The notes beneath the pieces were generated by a model. That model saw only the letters and a list, made by a program, of their open reading frames with translations, was not told the DNA's origin and did no database searches. A program made the position numbers and the translations under genes. From assembly GCF_030814015.1 (NCBI RefSeq), contig NZ_JAUSUL010000003.1:124001-188000 (forward strand): 64,000 nucleotides of DNA, given 5' to 3'. Source of the DNA: Amorphus orientalis. Its GTDB lineage: Bacteria; Pseudomonadota; Alphaproteobacteria; Rhizobiales; Amorphaceae. Positions 1 to 9,417 of this stretch are shown here, piece by piece (position 1 is the stretch's first letter; every line of letters begins with the position of its first letter).

Positions 1-8
1 ACGCCACC

Positions 9-803
9 ATGGCCATCGTCCTGTTCCAGACGGCCGCCGTCTACTTCCAGGTTCGTCGATCCAGCATCTATTATCTGGTCGCCCTGTCCGGCCTCTATGC
101 GGCAACCGCCGCCACCTTCCTGGTCTGCGGCCTGTCGCTTCTGTTCCAGTTCCCGGCCGACTTCCTCGGCATTCCGCGGACCATCTACGAGACGATCAAC
201 GGCCTGGTAGCGATCGTGACTCTGACCGGAAGCGGCGCCCTGTCGGTTGCCCTGGTCCACGAGCGCACCGCCAAGCGCCATCAGGCGGATGCGATGACGG
301 ATCCTCTAACCGGTCTCCTGAACAGGCGGGCGCTCCTGAATATCGGCCAGGCCGCCGGCCTGAGCGACGGGGCGGCGGCAATCGTCTTCGATCTCGACAA
401 TTTCAAGAGCGTGAACGACGCCTACGGCCACGACGTCGGCGATCTCGTGATCCGGCGCTTCACGGTCCTGTGCCGGCAGTCGCTCAGGGCGACCGATCTC
501 GCGGCGCGCACCGGAGGGGAGGAATTCGTGGTCATCCTTCAGGGCGCCGATGCCGAGACAGCGATGGCCGTGGCGGAGCGCATCCGGGCACGCTTCGAGG
601 CCGCCGAAATACGCAGCCCCAAGGGCCTGATCACCGGATGCACGGTAAGCGCCGGCGTCTTGGCGGCGCCGCCGGGAAGCGGGCTGGAGATCCAGGACCT
701 CATCGCCAGGGCGGACGAGGCCCTCTACGACGCCAAACGGGCCGGTCGCAACCGGGTCCGTCTCATCGAGAGCGAAACGCCGGCGCAAGATCTCAGACTT
801 TGA
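9..803 (+). CDS. GGDEF-domain diguanylate cyclase, 5' end outside window
   Basis: The C-terminal 264 residues of a membrane-anchored diguanylate cyclase, which would make cyclic di-GMP from two GTP. Two hydrophobic segments (about residues 21-46 and 65-83 of the visible part) precede a complete GGDEF domain with DPLTGLLNRR (98-107), FDLDNFKSVND (127-137) and the active-site GGEEF (169-173). An RxxD inhibitory site (R160, D163) lies five residues before GGEEF, so product feedback inhibition is expected. The frame stays open to the window edge and proteins of this type usually carry more membrane segments, so the ATG at 9 is probably internal. The 3' end overlaps the convergent phzF-like gene by 11 bases. 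Confidence 0.85.
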   Translation: MAIVLFQTAAVYFQVRRSSIYYLVALSGLYAATAATFLVCGLSLLFQFPADFLGIPRTIYETINGLVAIVTLTGSGALSVALVHERTAKRHQADAMTDPLTGLLNRRALLNIGQAAGLSDGAAAIVFDLDNFKSVNDAYGHDVGDLVIRRFTVLCRQSLRATDLAARTGGEEFVVILQGADAETAMAVAERIRARFEAAEIRSPKGLITGCTVSAGVLAAPPGSGLEIQDLIARADEALYDAKRAGRNRVRLIESETPAQDLRL

Positions 804-1713
804 GCACGCCTTCGGCCACCACCACGGCGTGGCCGCCGATCCGCGCCGAATGAAGCGCGCCGGTTTCCGCGATGTCCAGCTCGAGCGAAATCAGCGAAGG
901 GCGGCCCATCTCGAAGCCCTGCTCGATGAGGTAGCTGTGGCTTCCCGCGGTGAGTTGCCCGAAGCGATGCAGCACGCCTGAGAAAGCCGCCGCGGCCGAC
1001 CCGGTGGCCGGATCCTCCGGGATGCCGTCCAGCGGCGCGAACATGCGGGTGTGGAACGATGCATCGGGCCGCTCCACCTCCGCACTGAAGATGTAGACGA
1101 GCCCGTTGGTCAGACCCGGCTCCGGGAAGAGATCGTCCCAGTGTTCCAGCCGCGGCTTGGCCCGGCGGACCGCATCGATCCCGTTCACCGGGACAATCAG
1201 GAACGACATGCCGGCGTCGGAGACCGCAACCGGAAAGTGCGAGAACCCGATTTCGTGGGTGGCGAGGCCGAGCGCCTGGGCCACGGTTTCCGTGCTCGGC
1301 GCGAGATCGGCCACGGTCGGAAGCTTCGGGAGATCGAATTCGGCATAGTGTGCCCCGTCCGGCTTCAGCGCGACCCCGCAGCGCACGGGCCCGACGCCTT
1401 CTTCCAGAACCACCACTGCGTCGAGATCCTCCGCCACCCCGTCGAACCGCTCGCTGGCCACATGGATCGCGGTTCCGACCGTGGGATGGCCGGCGAAAGG
1501 GATTTCGCGCGCCGGCGTGAAGATGCGCGCCCGGGCTGAATGAGCGGGGTTGTCCGCCGGCAGCAGAAAGACCGTCTCGGAGAGATTGAACTCCTTGGCG
1601 ATCGCCTGCATGCCCACCGTATCCAGGTCCTCCGCATCGCGAACCACGGCAAGCGGATTGCCGGCGAGGGCGGTGTCGGTGAAGACGTCGAGGATGGTGT
1701 AGCGTCGGTTCAT
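793..1713 (-). CDS. PhzF family isomerase/epimerase
   Basis: A 306-residue protein of the PhzF (diaminopimelate-epimerase-like fold) family. Family marks seen are the N-terminal DVFTDTALAGNPLAVV stretch (9-24), the predicted catalytic Glu in NLSETVF (E46), GHPTVGTA (75-82) and the C-terminal DPATGSAAAAF phosphate/substrate loop. Full length for the family. Family members isomerise small hydrophobic or amino-acid-like substrates. No phenazine genes lie nearby, so phenazine synthesis is not implied and the substrate is unknown. It sits 33 bases downstream of a Nudix gene on the same strand and is probably cotranscribed with it. Confidence 0.85.
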   Translation of the reverse strand: MNRRYTILDVFTDTALAGNPLAVVRDAEDLDTVGMQAIAKEFNLSETVFLLPADNPAHSARARIFTPAREIPFAGHPTVGTAIHVASERFDGVAEDLDAVVVLEEGVGPVRCGVALKPDGAHYAEFDLPKLPTVADLAPSTETVAQALGLATHEIGFSHFPVAVSDAGMSFLIVPVNGIDAVRRAKPRLEHWDDLFPEPGLTNGLVYIFSAEVERPDASFHTRMFAPLDGIPEDPATGSAAAAFSGVLHRFGQLTAGSHSYLIEQGFEMGRPSLISLELDIAETGALHSARIGGHAVVVAEGVLKV

Positions 1714-1746
1714 CGGAGCCTCTCGGGGGTGACGGCGGCGCAGCCT

Positions 1747-2457
1747 TCAGGCCGGAAAGAGATGGTGGACGATGGCGCGGGTGTAGCGGGGCAAGCCTAC
1801 CACACCCGGATCGGATCGCGCGCGGATCGCGACGATCCCGGCCAGTTCCGGATCGGGATCGGCCGCAAGATGCGCCTCGATCGCGGCGACGAGATCGGCT
1901 GTGGTCTGCGCAAAACGCAGCACCTGGATGACGGCTGCATAAGGCGGATCGAGGAAAAGAAGGAGTTCGTCGCACCGCTCCGCATCGACCGCGCGGAGCC
2001 CGGTTTCCTCGGCGAGTTCGCGGGCGACCGAACCGACGAGGTCGACCCGCCCGCCGTGAACGTCCGAAAGGTCCGGCGTGCCCCCGACGAGCTTGACGGT
2101 TCCGGCGTCGTCGGTTCGGGCGCCCATCCGGCCGAGCAGCAGATCGCCGTCGGACGAGACGATTGCGGCGGCGCCGAACAGGTTGGCCAGCCCCGGAACG
2201 GGGCCGCCCCAGGCCAGGAAGGCGGAAAAGGTCGCGTAATCGACCGGGCGGGCGACCACCGAGAGGCGGTCACCCTCGACGGCGAGATCGTCGAAGAGCA
2301 GGACGGTCCCGTTGAAGAGCGCCGGGTTGGCCCTGACGGCTTCCGCCCAGCGCGCCGAAATGTCGGCACGCCGGTCGGATGCAAAGGCGGGCGGCTGATC
2401 GCGGAAGCCGATCTCCAGCGTTCGCAGCGGCCGGAGGGAATGGGCGCCTTCGGTCAT
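1747..2457 (-). CDS. Nudix hydrolase-like protein with an atypical Nudix box
   Basis: A 236-residue protein whose second half carries a Nudix-like helix RELAEETGL (146-154) preceded by GGTPDLSD (125-132). The REUxEExGU half of the box is intact, but the Glu expected eight residues before the Arg is Val and the upstream Gly register is shifted. The motif therefore resembles the subgroup in which the GG and the REL helix are separated by an insertion. A role in hydrolysing a nucleoside diphosphate-linked compound is inferred. The N-terminal ~95 residues have no recognised domain. It lies between phzF-like and ilvC genes on the same strand. Confidence 0.65.
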   Translation of the reverse strand: MTEGAHSLRPLRTLEIGFRDQPPAFASDRRADISARWAEAVRANPALFNGTVLLFDDLAVEGDRLSVVARPVDYATFSAFLAWGGPVPGLANLFGAAAIVSSDGDLLLGRMGARTDDAGTVKLVGGTPDLSDVHGGRVDLVGSVARELAEETGLRAVDAERCDELLLFLDPPYAAVIQVLRFAQTTADLVAAIEAHLAADPDPELAGIVAIRARSDPGVVGLPRYTRAIVHHLFPA

Positions 2458-2500
2458 GGCCGCCCTCCCCGGCGACGCGTGTCCTCGATCGGACGACGCG

Positions 2501-3628
<1,128 letters not shown>

Positions 3629-3779
3629 TCAGGTGATCGGTTCAAAATTCGGAAGCGGACGGCGCGCGGAACACCGGTTTCCGCTTGTTGTCGTCCTGCT
3701 CCGCCTGTAACGGCGAGCGTCGCGTTTTAGCGCTCCTGCGGGCGATTGCAAATGGGCGCGGACCGTGAAATCGGCCCAA

Positions 3780-4961
3780 TCAGGATTTCACGAGGGTCAG
3801 CCGGGACGCCGCGCGGGTGATCGCCGTGTAGAGCCAGCGTTCGCGGTGTTCCTTGAAGGCGAAGCTCTCGTCGAACAGAACCACGTTGTCCCACTGGGAC
3901 CCCTGGGCCTTGTGGACGGTGAGCGCATAGCCGTAATCGAACATGTCGGTGCCGCGCCGGAGCTGCCAGGGAATGGAATCCGGCCCCTCCTGAAAGGCCT
4001 GTTTCAGGACCTTGATCTTGGCCACCGGCGCACGCGGGCCGGCATCGTCGGCCTTGACCAGCATCTGGATCGACTGGCCGGGCTTGGTGGAAACGGAGGT
4101 GACGATCCAAAGGCCGCCGTTCAGAAGCCCCTTTTCCGGGTTGTTGCGCAGACAGACGAGCTTGTCGCCGGATTCCGGCAGTGCCTGGGTGAACCCTTTG
4201 AGCTCGCGCAGGCGGCCATTGTAGGCGCGCCGGGTGCGGTTGGTCCCCACCAGCACCTGATCGGCCGCCAGCACCAGATCCTGATCGACGTCAGAGCGGT
4301 GGATCACCGAGCTGTCGCCGTAGCGGCCGAATTCGATCTGCCCGCCCTCGCGCACCCGCATGGCCAGATCGATGATCGGGTTGTCGCGCGCCTGGCGGTG
4401 GACTTCGGTCAGCATGAAATCCGGCTCGGCATCGGTGAAGAACCCGCCGCCGGCAACCGGCGGCAGCTGGCCGGGATCGCCCAGAACCAGGATCGGCGTG
4501 CCGAACGACAGGAGGTCCTTGCCCAGGTCCTCGTCGACCATCGAGCATTCGTCGATCACCACCAGTGCCGCCTTGGCCACCGAGCTTTGCCGGTTGAGCG
4601 AGAAGGTCGGGGAGACCTGCCCCTCGTCGTCTTCCTTGGTCTCGCCCCGCGGCCGATAGATCAGCGAATGGATGGTGCGGGCCGTTTCCGCGCCCTTGTC
4701 GCGCAGGACCTGCGCCGCCTTGCCGGTGAACGCCGCGAACAGGACGTCGCCGTCGACCCCTTCGGCGATCTCGCGCGCGAGCGTGGTCTTGCCCGTTCCG
4801 GCATAGCCGAACAGACGGAAGACCTGGCTGTCGCCGCGCTTCAGCCACTTGTTCACCGCGGTCAGCGCCGCTTCCTGCTGCTGCGACCATTGCATGGGCG
4901 TGTTGCTCGTATCCTGCGATTCGCGCTTCGAACGGCGGCGAGTTTGCACGATCGACGCCAC
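3780..4961 (-). CDS. Small RecD-like ATP-dependent DNA helicase
   Basis: A 393-residue superfamily 1B-type helicase reduced to the two motor domains. Seen are Walker A GYAGTGKTT (52-60), Walker B VVIDECSM (134-141), motif III GDPGQLPPV (161-169) and, near the C-terminus, the UvrD_C_2 signatures ALTVHKAQGSQWDNV and YTAITRAASRL. It lacks the N-terminal domains of RecD and RecD2 and is about half their length, but it is intact. An internal ATG at 4895 (before QWSQQQEAAL) is an equally plausible start. Function in DNA unwinding during repair is inferred from family. No recB or recC is present. It is transcribed away from folP. Confidence 0.85.
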   Translation of the reverse strand: MASIVQTRRRSKRESQDTSNTPMQWSQQQEAALTAVNKWLKRGDSQVFRLFGYAGTGKTTLAREIAEGVDGDVLFAAFTGKAAQVLRDKGAETARTIHSLIYRPRGETKEDDEGQVSPTFSLNRQSSVAKAALVVIDECSMVDEDLGKDLLSFGTPILVLGDPGQLPPVAGGGFFTDAEPDFMLTEVHRQARDNPIIDLAMRVREGGQIEFGRYGDSSVIHRSDVDQDLVLAADQVLVGTNRTRRAYNGRLRELKGFTQALPESGDKLVCLRNNPEKGLLNGGLWIVTSVSTKPGQSIQMLVKADDAGPRAPVAKIKVLKQAFQEGPDSIPWQLRRGTDMFDYGYALTVHKAQGSQWDNVVLFDESFAFKEHRERWLYTAITRAASRLTLVKS

Positions 4962-5112
4962 CGGGCCACCCCCGGCTCAAGCATGGCGGCTCAGATGGGC
5001 GAAAAGGCCTTGGAAACCGTATACTATTGCAAGGTGGTGGCTCTTGAGGCACCGATCCAATATGGAGATGGCTGCACGCGCCGCTCACCACCTCTCCGCA
5101 CGCCGGAATCTC

Positions 5113-5928
5113 ATGACAGACACGCCCGTCGAGCATGCTTCCCCGACTGTGCCCCGCGCCCGGATCATGGGGATCCTGAACGTGACGCCGGACTCCTTCG
5201 CCGACGGCGGACAGTTCGACCGGCTCACGGCAGCAGTCGACCATGCCCTGGCGATGAGCCGCGCGGGCGCCGACATCATCGACATCGGCGGCGAATCGAC
5301 CCGGCCCGGCCACGAGAAGGTCTCGGCGGAGACGGAGCTTGCCCGCGTCATTCCGGTCATCCGGGAACTGAAGCACAAGGTCGACCGTCCGATGTCGATC
5401 GACACCTCCAAGGCCCTGGTGGCGGAAAAATCGCTGGCTGCCGGCGTGTCCATCCTGAACGACGTCTGGGGCCTGCAACATGATCCGGAGATCGCCTCCG
5501 TGGCTGCGGCGTTCGACGTCGAGACGATCGTGATGCACAACCGCACCCAGATCGACCCGACGATCGACATCTTCGAGGACATGTTCCGCTTCTTCGACAA
5601 GAGCCTTGCCCGGGCGCGCGAAGCCGGGCTGTCCGACGCCCGCATCGTGCTCGATCCGGGGATCGGATTCGGCAAGACGCTCGGCCAGAACCTGCAGCTC
5701 ATCAAGGACATCGGCCGCTTGAAGACCTACGGCTTTCCCGTGCTGATCGGGCTGTCGCGCAAGTCCATGATCGGCAAGGTGCTGGGCAACGAAGTGGGGG
5801 AACGGCTGATCGGCAGCGTGGTCCTCGACACGCTGGCGCTGGCCGCCGGCGCCGACATCATCCGGGTCCATGACGTGGCCCAGCATGTGGAGGCGCGCAC
5901 GCTGGTGGAGGCCGTCCATCGTGCCTGA
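5113..5928 (+). CDS. folP: Dihydropteroate synthase
   Basis: A 271-residue TIM-barrel enzyme that joins p-aminobenzoate to 6-hydroxymethyl-dihydropterin pyrophosphate. It is the sulfonamide target. The signatures are MGILNVTPDSFADGG (19-33), DIGGESTRPG, DPGIGFGKTLGQN and GLSRKSMIG. The frame is open further upstream, but homology starts close to the ATG at 5113. An ATG at 5063 would add a short unconserved tail. First gene of the folP-folB-folK unit: its TGA overlaps the GTG start of folB, consistent with translational coupling. Confidence 0.95.
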   Translation: MTDTPVEHASPTVPRARIMGILNVTPDSFADGGQFDRLTAAVDHALAMSRAGADIIDIGGESTRPGHEKVSAETELARVIPVIRELKHKVDRPMSIDTSKALVAEKSLAAGVSILNDVWGLQHDPEIASVAAAFDVETIVMHNRTQIDPTIDIFEDMFRFFDKSLARAREAGLSDARIVLDPGIGFGKTLGQNLQLIKDIGRLKTYGFPVLIGLSRKSMIGKVLGNEVGERLIGSVVLDTLALAAGADIIRVHDVAQHVEARTLVEAVHRA

Positions 5929-6301
5929 GCAAGCCGATCAGCTCTTCATCCGCGGCATCGCGATCTTCGCCCGTCACGGCGTGCATCAGGCCGAAGCCGA
6001 TCTAGGCCAGCGCTTCGCGCTGGACCTGACGCTCGAACTCGACACCCGCGAGGCCGGCCGGACCGACGACTACAACCGGACGGTCTGTTACGCGTCGGTC
6101 TTCCAAACCGTGCGCGAGATTGCCGAGACCCGCCGCTTCAAGCTGATCGAGGCGCTCGGCGAGACGATCGCGGACCAGCTTCTCGCCGAACAACCCCGGC
6201 TCACCGCCGTGGAGATCGAGATCCGCAAGCCCTCGGCACCCGTCGCCGGCATCTTCGACACGATCGGCCTCAAGATCCGGCGCGAACGGCCCTCAGAATG
6301 A
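5921..6301 (+). CDS. folB: Dihydroneopterin aldolase
   Basis: A 126-residue folate-pathway aldolase that splits 7,8-dihydroneopterin to 6-hydroxymethyl-dihydropterin and glycolaldehyde. The family N-terminal pattern FIRGIAIFARHGVH with the following E...GQRF is present, as is the C-terminal VEIEIRKPSAP. The start is taken as GTG at 5921, which overlaps the folP stop. Upstream codons would extend it into folP-shadow sequence. The end overlaps the folK ATG (ATGA), so the three genes form one translationally coupled operon. Confidence 0.92.
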   Translation: MPEQADQLFIRGIAIFARHGVHQAEADLGQRFALDLTLELDTREAGRTDDYNRTVCYASVFQTVREIAETRRFKLIEALGETIADQLLAEQPRLTAVEIEIRKPSAPVAGIFDTIGLKIRRERPSE

Positions 6302-6801
6302 CCCCGGTTCCCATCACGCTCGGGACCGGCGCCAATATCGGCGATGCCCAGGCGACGATCGCGCGCGCGCTCGACCGGCTCCATGCGGACGACGGGATTG
6401 CGATCGACCGGGCCTCGCCGTTCTTCGCGACCCCGCCCTGGGGGTTCGAGGACCAGGACTGGTTCGTGAACGTCTGCGCGGCCGGCACGACGACGCTGGC
6501 TCCCCACGACCTGCTCGCCGCCGGCAAGCGGATCGAGGCCGAGCTGGGGCGGACCGCCACCTTCCGGTGGGGGCCGCGGGTCATCGACATCGATATTCTG
6601 ACCTATGGCGACGAGACGATCGGCGATCCGGACCTTATCATTCCGCACAAGGAGCTTCTCAACCGCGCCTTCGTGCTGATCCCGCTCGCCACCATCCGGC
6701 CGGATCTCCGGATCGCGGGAGAACGGGTGGCCGATGCCGCCGCCCGCTTCGCCGACGATCCGATCCGGGAGGTCGCGCCGGCCTGGGTGCCGGGCGGCTG
6801 A
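6298..6801 (+). CDS. folK: 2-amino-4-hydroxy-6-hydroxymethyldihydropteridine pyrophosphokinase
   Basis: A 167-residue pyrophosphokinase that activates 6-hydroxymethyl-dihydropterin with ATP, immediately before the FolP step. Seen are the N-terminal GTGANIGDA loop, the PWGFEDQDWFVN segment and the signature RWGPRVIDIDIL. Normal family length. Last gene of folPBK. It ends two bases from the convergent ilvH gene, with no terminator visible in that gap. Confidence 0.94.
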   Translation: MTPVPITLGTGANIGDAQATIARALDRLHADDGIAIDRASPFFATPPWGFEDQDWFVNVCAAGTTTLAPHDLLAAGKRIEAELGRTATFRWGPRVIDIDILTYGDETIGDPDLIIPHKELLNRAFVLIPLATIRPDLRIAGERVADAAARFADDPIREVAPAWVPGG

Positions 6802-6803
6802 GC

Positions 6804-7370
6804 CTACATTCCCTCGGCGCCGCGGCTGATGGCGGCGATGCCGGTGCGGGAGATCTCCACCAGTCCGATCGAGCTCATCAGACCGATGAAGCGATCGATC
6901 TCCTGGGTCGAGCCGGTCAGCTCGAAGACGAAGGATTCCAGCGTCGCATCCGCCGTCTGCGCCCCGAAGGCCTGGGCGAGCCGCAGCGCCTCGACGCGGG
7001 CCTCGCCGCGGCCGGCGACCTTGACCAGCGCCAGCTCGCGCTCGATCGCCTCGCCCTGGACGGTCAGATCGGCGACCCGGTGGACCGGCACCAGCCGTTC
7101 CAGCTGATGGCGGATCTGCTCGATCACCATCGGCGTGCCGGTGGTGACGATTGTGATGCGCGACACCTGACGCTCGTGCTCGGTCTCGGAGACCGTGAGC
7201 GTGTCGATGTTGTAGCCGCGACCGGAGAAGAGTCCGATCACCCGGGCGAGAACGCCCGGCTCGTTGTCGACGAGGATCGACAGCGTGTGGCGCTCGACCG
7301 GGTCGGCGGGGCGGGAAGGCTGGATCGGTTTCATCAGCATGTCGATAGCCGTGGTCTTGGCGGGCCACAA
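6804..7370 (-). CDS. ilvH: Acetolactate synthase small (regulatory) subunit
   Basis: A 188-residue regulatory subunit that activates the catalytic subunit and confers valine feedback inhibition. The N-terminal ACT domain (about 26-105) contains SILVDNEPGVLARVIGLFSG and RGYNIDTLTVSETE. The second half matches the C-terminal domain of small acetolactate synthase subunits (RELALVKV). It starts 36 bases after the ilvB stop and is presumably cotranscribed with ilvB from the attenuated promoter upstream. Confidence 0.95.
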   Translation of the reverse strand: MWPAKTTAIDMLMKPIQPSRPADPVERHTLSILVDNEPGVLARVIGLFSGRGYNIDTLTVSETEHERQVSRITIVTTGTPMVIEQIRHQLERLVPVHRVADLTVQGEAIERELALVKVAGRGEARVEALRLAQAFGAQTADATLESFVFELTGSTQEIDRFIGLMSSIGLVEISRTGIAAISRGAEGM

Positions 7371-7406
7371 GGCCCGAAACTCCGGGATTGAAGGAAGGCG
7401 GCGGCG

Positions 7407-9182
7407 CTAGACCAGCGCCGCACCCTCCTTGTCGATCGCGTTCTCGAGGGCTTCGGCCTCCACGTCGTCTCCATCGACGCCGAGCAGGATCTCGTTGTGC
7501 GCCCGTCCCGAGGGGATCATCGGGAAGCAGTTGGTCAGGTTGGCCACCCGGCAATCGAACAGGACGGGCCGCTTGATGGAGATCATCTCCTCGATCGCGC
7601 CATCCAGCTCGTCCGGCTTTTCCGCCTTCAGTCCGACGCAGCCATAGGCCTCGGCGAGCTTGACGAAGTCCGGCAGCGCATCGGTGTAGGAATGCGACAG
7701 CCGGTTGCCGTGCAGGAGCTGCTGCCACTGCCGGACCATGCCCATGTACTGGTTGTTCAGGATGAAGATCTTGATCGGCAGATCGTGCTGAACCGCCGTC
7801 GACATCTCCTGAATGGTCATCAGCACCGAGGCATCGCCGGCGATGTCGATGACGAGGCTGTCAGGATGGGCGACCTGGACGCCGACCGCCGCCGGCAGCC
7901 CGTAGCCCATCGTCCCGAGGCCACCGGACGTCATCCACCGGTTCGGCTCTTCGAACTTGAAGAACTGGGCCGCCCACATCTGGTGCTGACCGACCTCGGT
8001 CGTGATGTAGACGTCCTTGTCGTGGCTGGCGTTGTAGAGTGCCTCGATCGCCTGCTGCGGCATGATCACGTCGGAGCGGGTCCTGTAGGCGAGGCAGTCC
8101 TTGCCACGCCAGGCGTTGATATGATCCCACCACGCCTTCTCGGCCGCCTTGTCGGGGCTCACCGCCGCAGCCCGCCACAACCGGATCATATCCTCAAGGA
8201 CGTGCGCGACGTCGCCGATGATCGGCACGTCGGCCTTGACCGTCTTGTTGATGGAGGACGGATCGATGTCGATGTGAATGATCTTGGCGTTCGGCGCGAA
8301 CGCGTCGATGCGGCCGGTGATGCGGTCGTCGAAGCGGGCGCCGACGCAGACCATCACGTCGCAGCCGTGCATCGCCAGGTTGGCCTCGTAGGTCCCGTGC
8401 ATGCCCAGCATGCCCAGCCAGTTCGGGTGGCTCGCCGGGAACGCGCCCAGCCCCATCAGGGTCGACGTCACCGGGAAGCCGGTCAGCTTGACCAGCTCGC
8501 GCAGGAGCTGCGCCGCCGTCGGGCCGGAATTGATGACGCCGCCGCCGGTATAGAAGATCGGACGCTTCGCGTGGGCCATCAGATCGACCGCCTCGCGGAT
8601 ACGGTCGAGATCGCCCTTCATGCGCGGCTGGTAGGTCTTGTGGACGATGTTCTGCGGACCGGAATAGGTCCCCGTCGCCAGCTGGACGTCCTTGGGAATG
8701 TCGACGACGACCGGACCCGGACGGCCGGTGGTGGCGACGTAGAACGCCTCATGGAGGATCCGCGGCAGGTCCTCGATGCGCTTCACCAGCCAGTTGTGCT
8801 TGGTGCACGGCCGCGTGATGCCGACCGTGTCGCACTCCTGGAAGGCGTCGTTGCCGATGAGGTGCGTTGCGACCTGGCCGGAGATGCAGACCATCGGAAT
8901 GGAATCCATCAGCGCGTCGGTGAGCGGCGTCACCGCGTTGGTCGCGCCGGGCCCGGACGTGACCAGGCAGACACCCGGCTTGCCCGTCGACCGGGCATAG
9001 CCTTCGGCGGCGTGACCGGCGCCCTGCTCGTGGCGGACGAGCACGTGGGCGACCTCTGTCTGCTGAAAGATCTCGTCATAGATCGGCAGCACCGCACCCC
9101 CGGGATAGCCGAAGATCGTATCGACACCATGATCGATCATTGCCTGAACGACCATCTCGGCGCCCGTCATCTCCCGCTGCAT
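7407..9182 (-). CDS. ilvB: Acetolactate synthase large (catalytic) subunit
   Basis: A 591-residue thiamine-diphosphate enzyme condensing pyruvate with pyruvate or 2-oxobutyrate in branched-chain amino acid synthesis. Evidence: GYPGGAVLPIYDE near the N-terminus, the catalytic Glu region RHEQGAGHAAEGYARS, TSGPGATN, and the ThDP/Mg motif GDASVLMT followed by LNNQYMGMVRQWQ. The start at 9182 (MQREMTGAE) gives normal family length. The frame runs 37 codons further upstream but through the leader terminator, so that extension is rejected. Expression is probably controlled by the attenuator at 9256-9417. ilvI is an alternative name. Confidence 0.96.
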   Translation of the reverse strand: MQREMTGAEMVVQAMIDHGVDTIFGYPGGAVLPIYDEIFQQTEVAHVLVRHEQGAGHAAEGYARSTGKPGVCLVTSGPGATNAVTPLTDALMDSIPMVCISGQVATHLIGNDAFQECDTVGITRPCTKHNWLVKRIEDLPRILHEAFYVATTGRPGPVVVDIPKDVQLATGTYSGPQNIVHKTYQPRMKGDLDRIREAVDLMAHAKRPIFYTGGGVINSGPTAAQLLRELVKLTGFPVTSTLMGLGAFPASHPNWLGMLGMHGTYEANLAMHGCDVMVCVGARFDDRITGRIDAFAPNAKIIHIDIDPSSINKTVKADVPIIGDVAHVLEDMIRLWRAAAVSPDKAAEKAWWDHINAWRGKDCLAYRTRSDVIMPQQAIEALYNASHDKDVYITTEVGQHQMWAAQFFKFEEPNRWMTSGGLGTMGYGLPAAVGVQVAHPDSLVIDIAGDASVLMTIQEMSTAVQHDLPIKIFILNNQYMGMVRQWQQLLHGNRLSHSYTDALPDFVKLAEAYGCVGLKAEKPDELDGAIEEMISIKRPVLFDCRVANLTNCFPMIPSGRAHNEILLGVDGDDVEAEALENAIDKEGAALV

Positions 9183-9255
9183 GTCATCCTCCAACCTGTC
9201 GTCTGTCCGGCCGGGTCTCCGCCCGCCGTCTCGTGTCCACTGTAAAACCGGCAAC

Positions 9256-9278
9256 AAAAAAGGGCCCCGAGGGCCCTT
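9256..9278 (-). terminator. Attenuator terminator upstream of ilvB
   Basis: On the minus strand AAGGGCCC, a three-base loop, then GGGCCCTT run into six T residues (9261-9256). This intrinsic terminator lies about 70 bases before ilvB and 30 bases after the leader-peptide stop. Just upstream, 9283-9291 is the exact 9-base reverse complement of 9325-9333, which lies inside the leader-peptide codons Thr-Arg-Ile, so leader translation can affect folding. Confidence 0.8.
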
Positions 9279-9309
9279 GGATACGCGCATCACCTGTCGC
9301 GGCCGGGAA

Positions 9310-9360
9310 TTATCCCGTCCGGGCGATGCGCGTTCGAATTACGAGAAGCGAGTGTTTCAT
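9310..9360 (-). CDS. ilvB operon leader peptide
   Basis: A 16-codon reading frame encoding MKHSLLVIRTRIARTG followed by TAA. Residues 5-8 are Leu-Leu-Val-Ile, with another Ile at 12, so the peptide samples all three branched-chain amino acids. A ribosome binding site GAGG lies five bases before the ATG. Position upstream of an intrinsic terminator and ilvB indicates a regulatory peptide: ribosome stalling at the Leu-Leu-Val-Ile codons when charged tRNAs are scarce would prevent termination. Too short for gene finders and normally missed. Confidence 0.75.
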   Translation of the reverse strand: MKHSLLVIRTRIARTG

Positions 9361-9388
9361 GGAAACCTCGGATGTTGCGTTGGTCGCG

Positions 9389-9417
9389 ACGCTAGATAGC
9401 TCGCCGGAAACGGTCAA
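9389..9417 (-). promoter_or_regulatory. Candidate promoter of the ilvB leader transcript
   Basis: On the minus strand TTGACC (9417-9412) is separated by exactly 17 bases from TAGCGT (9394-9389). The -35 box is near consensus and the -10 box is weak. A transcript would start near 9382, about 22 bases before the leader-peptide ATG, with GAGG placed five bases before that ATG. Called by eye only. Confidence 0.5.

Noticed and set aside
793-1713. Phenazine biosynthesis
   Set aside because: Only a PhzF-family protein is present; no phzA-E or phzG genes are nearby, and most PhzF homologues are unrelated to phenazines.
9183-9293. An N-terminal extension of ilvB by 37 codons
   Set aside because: It would be translated through the attenuator terminator and is not family-like. 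The start at 9182 gives the normal N-terminus.
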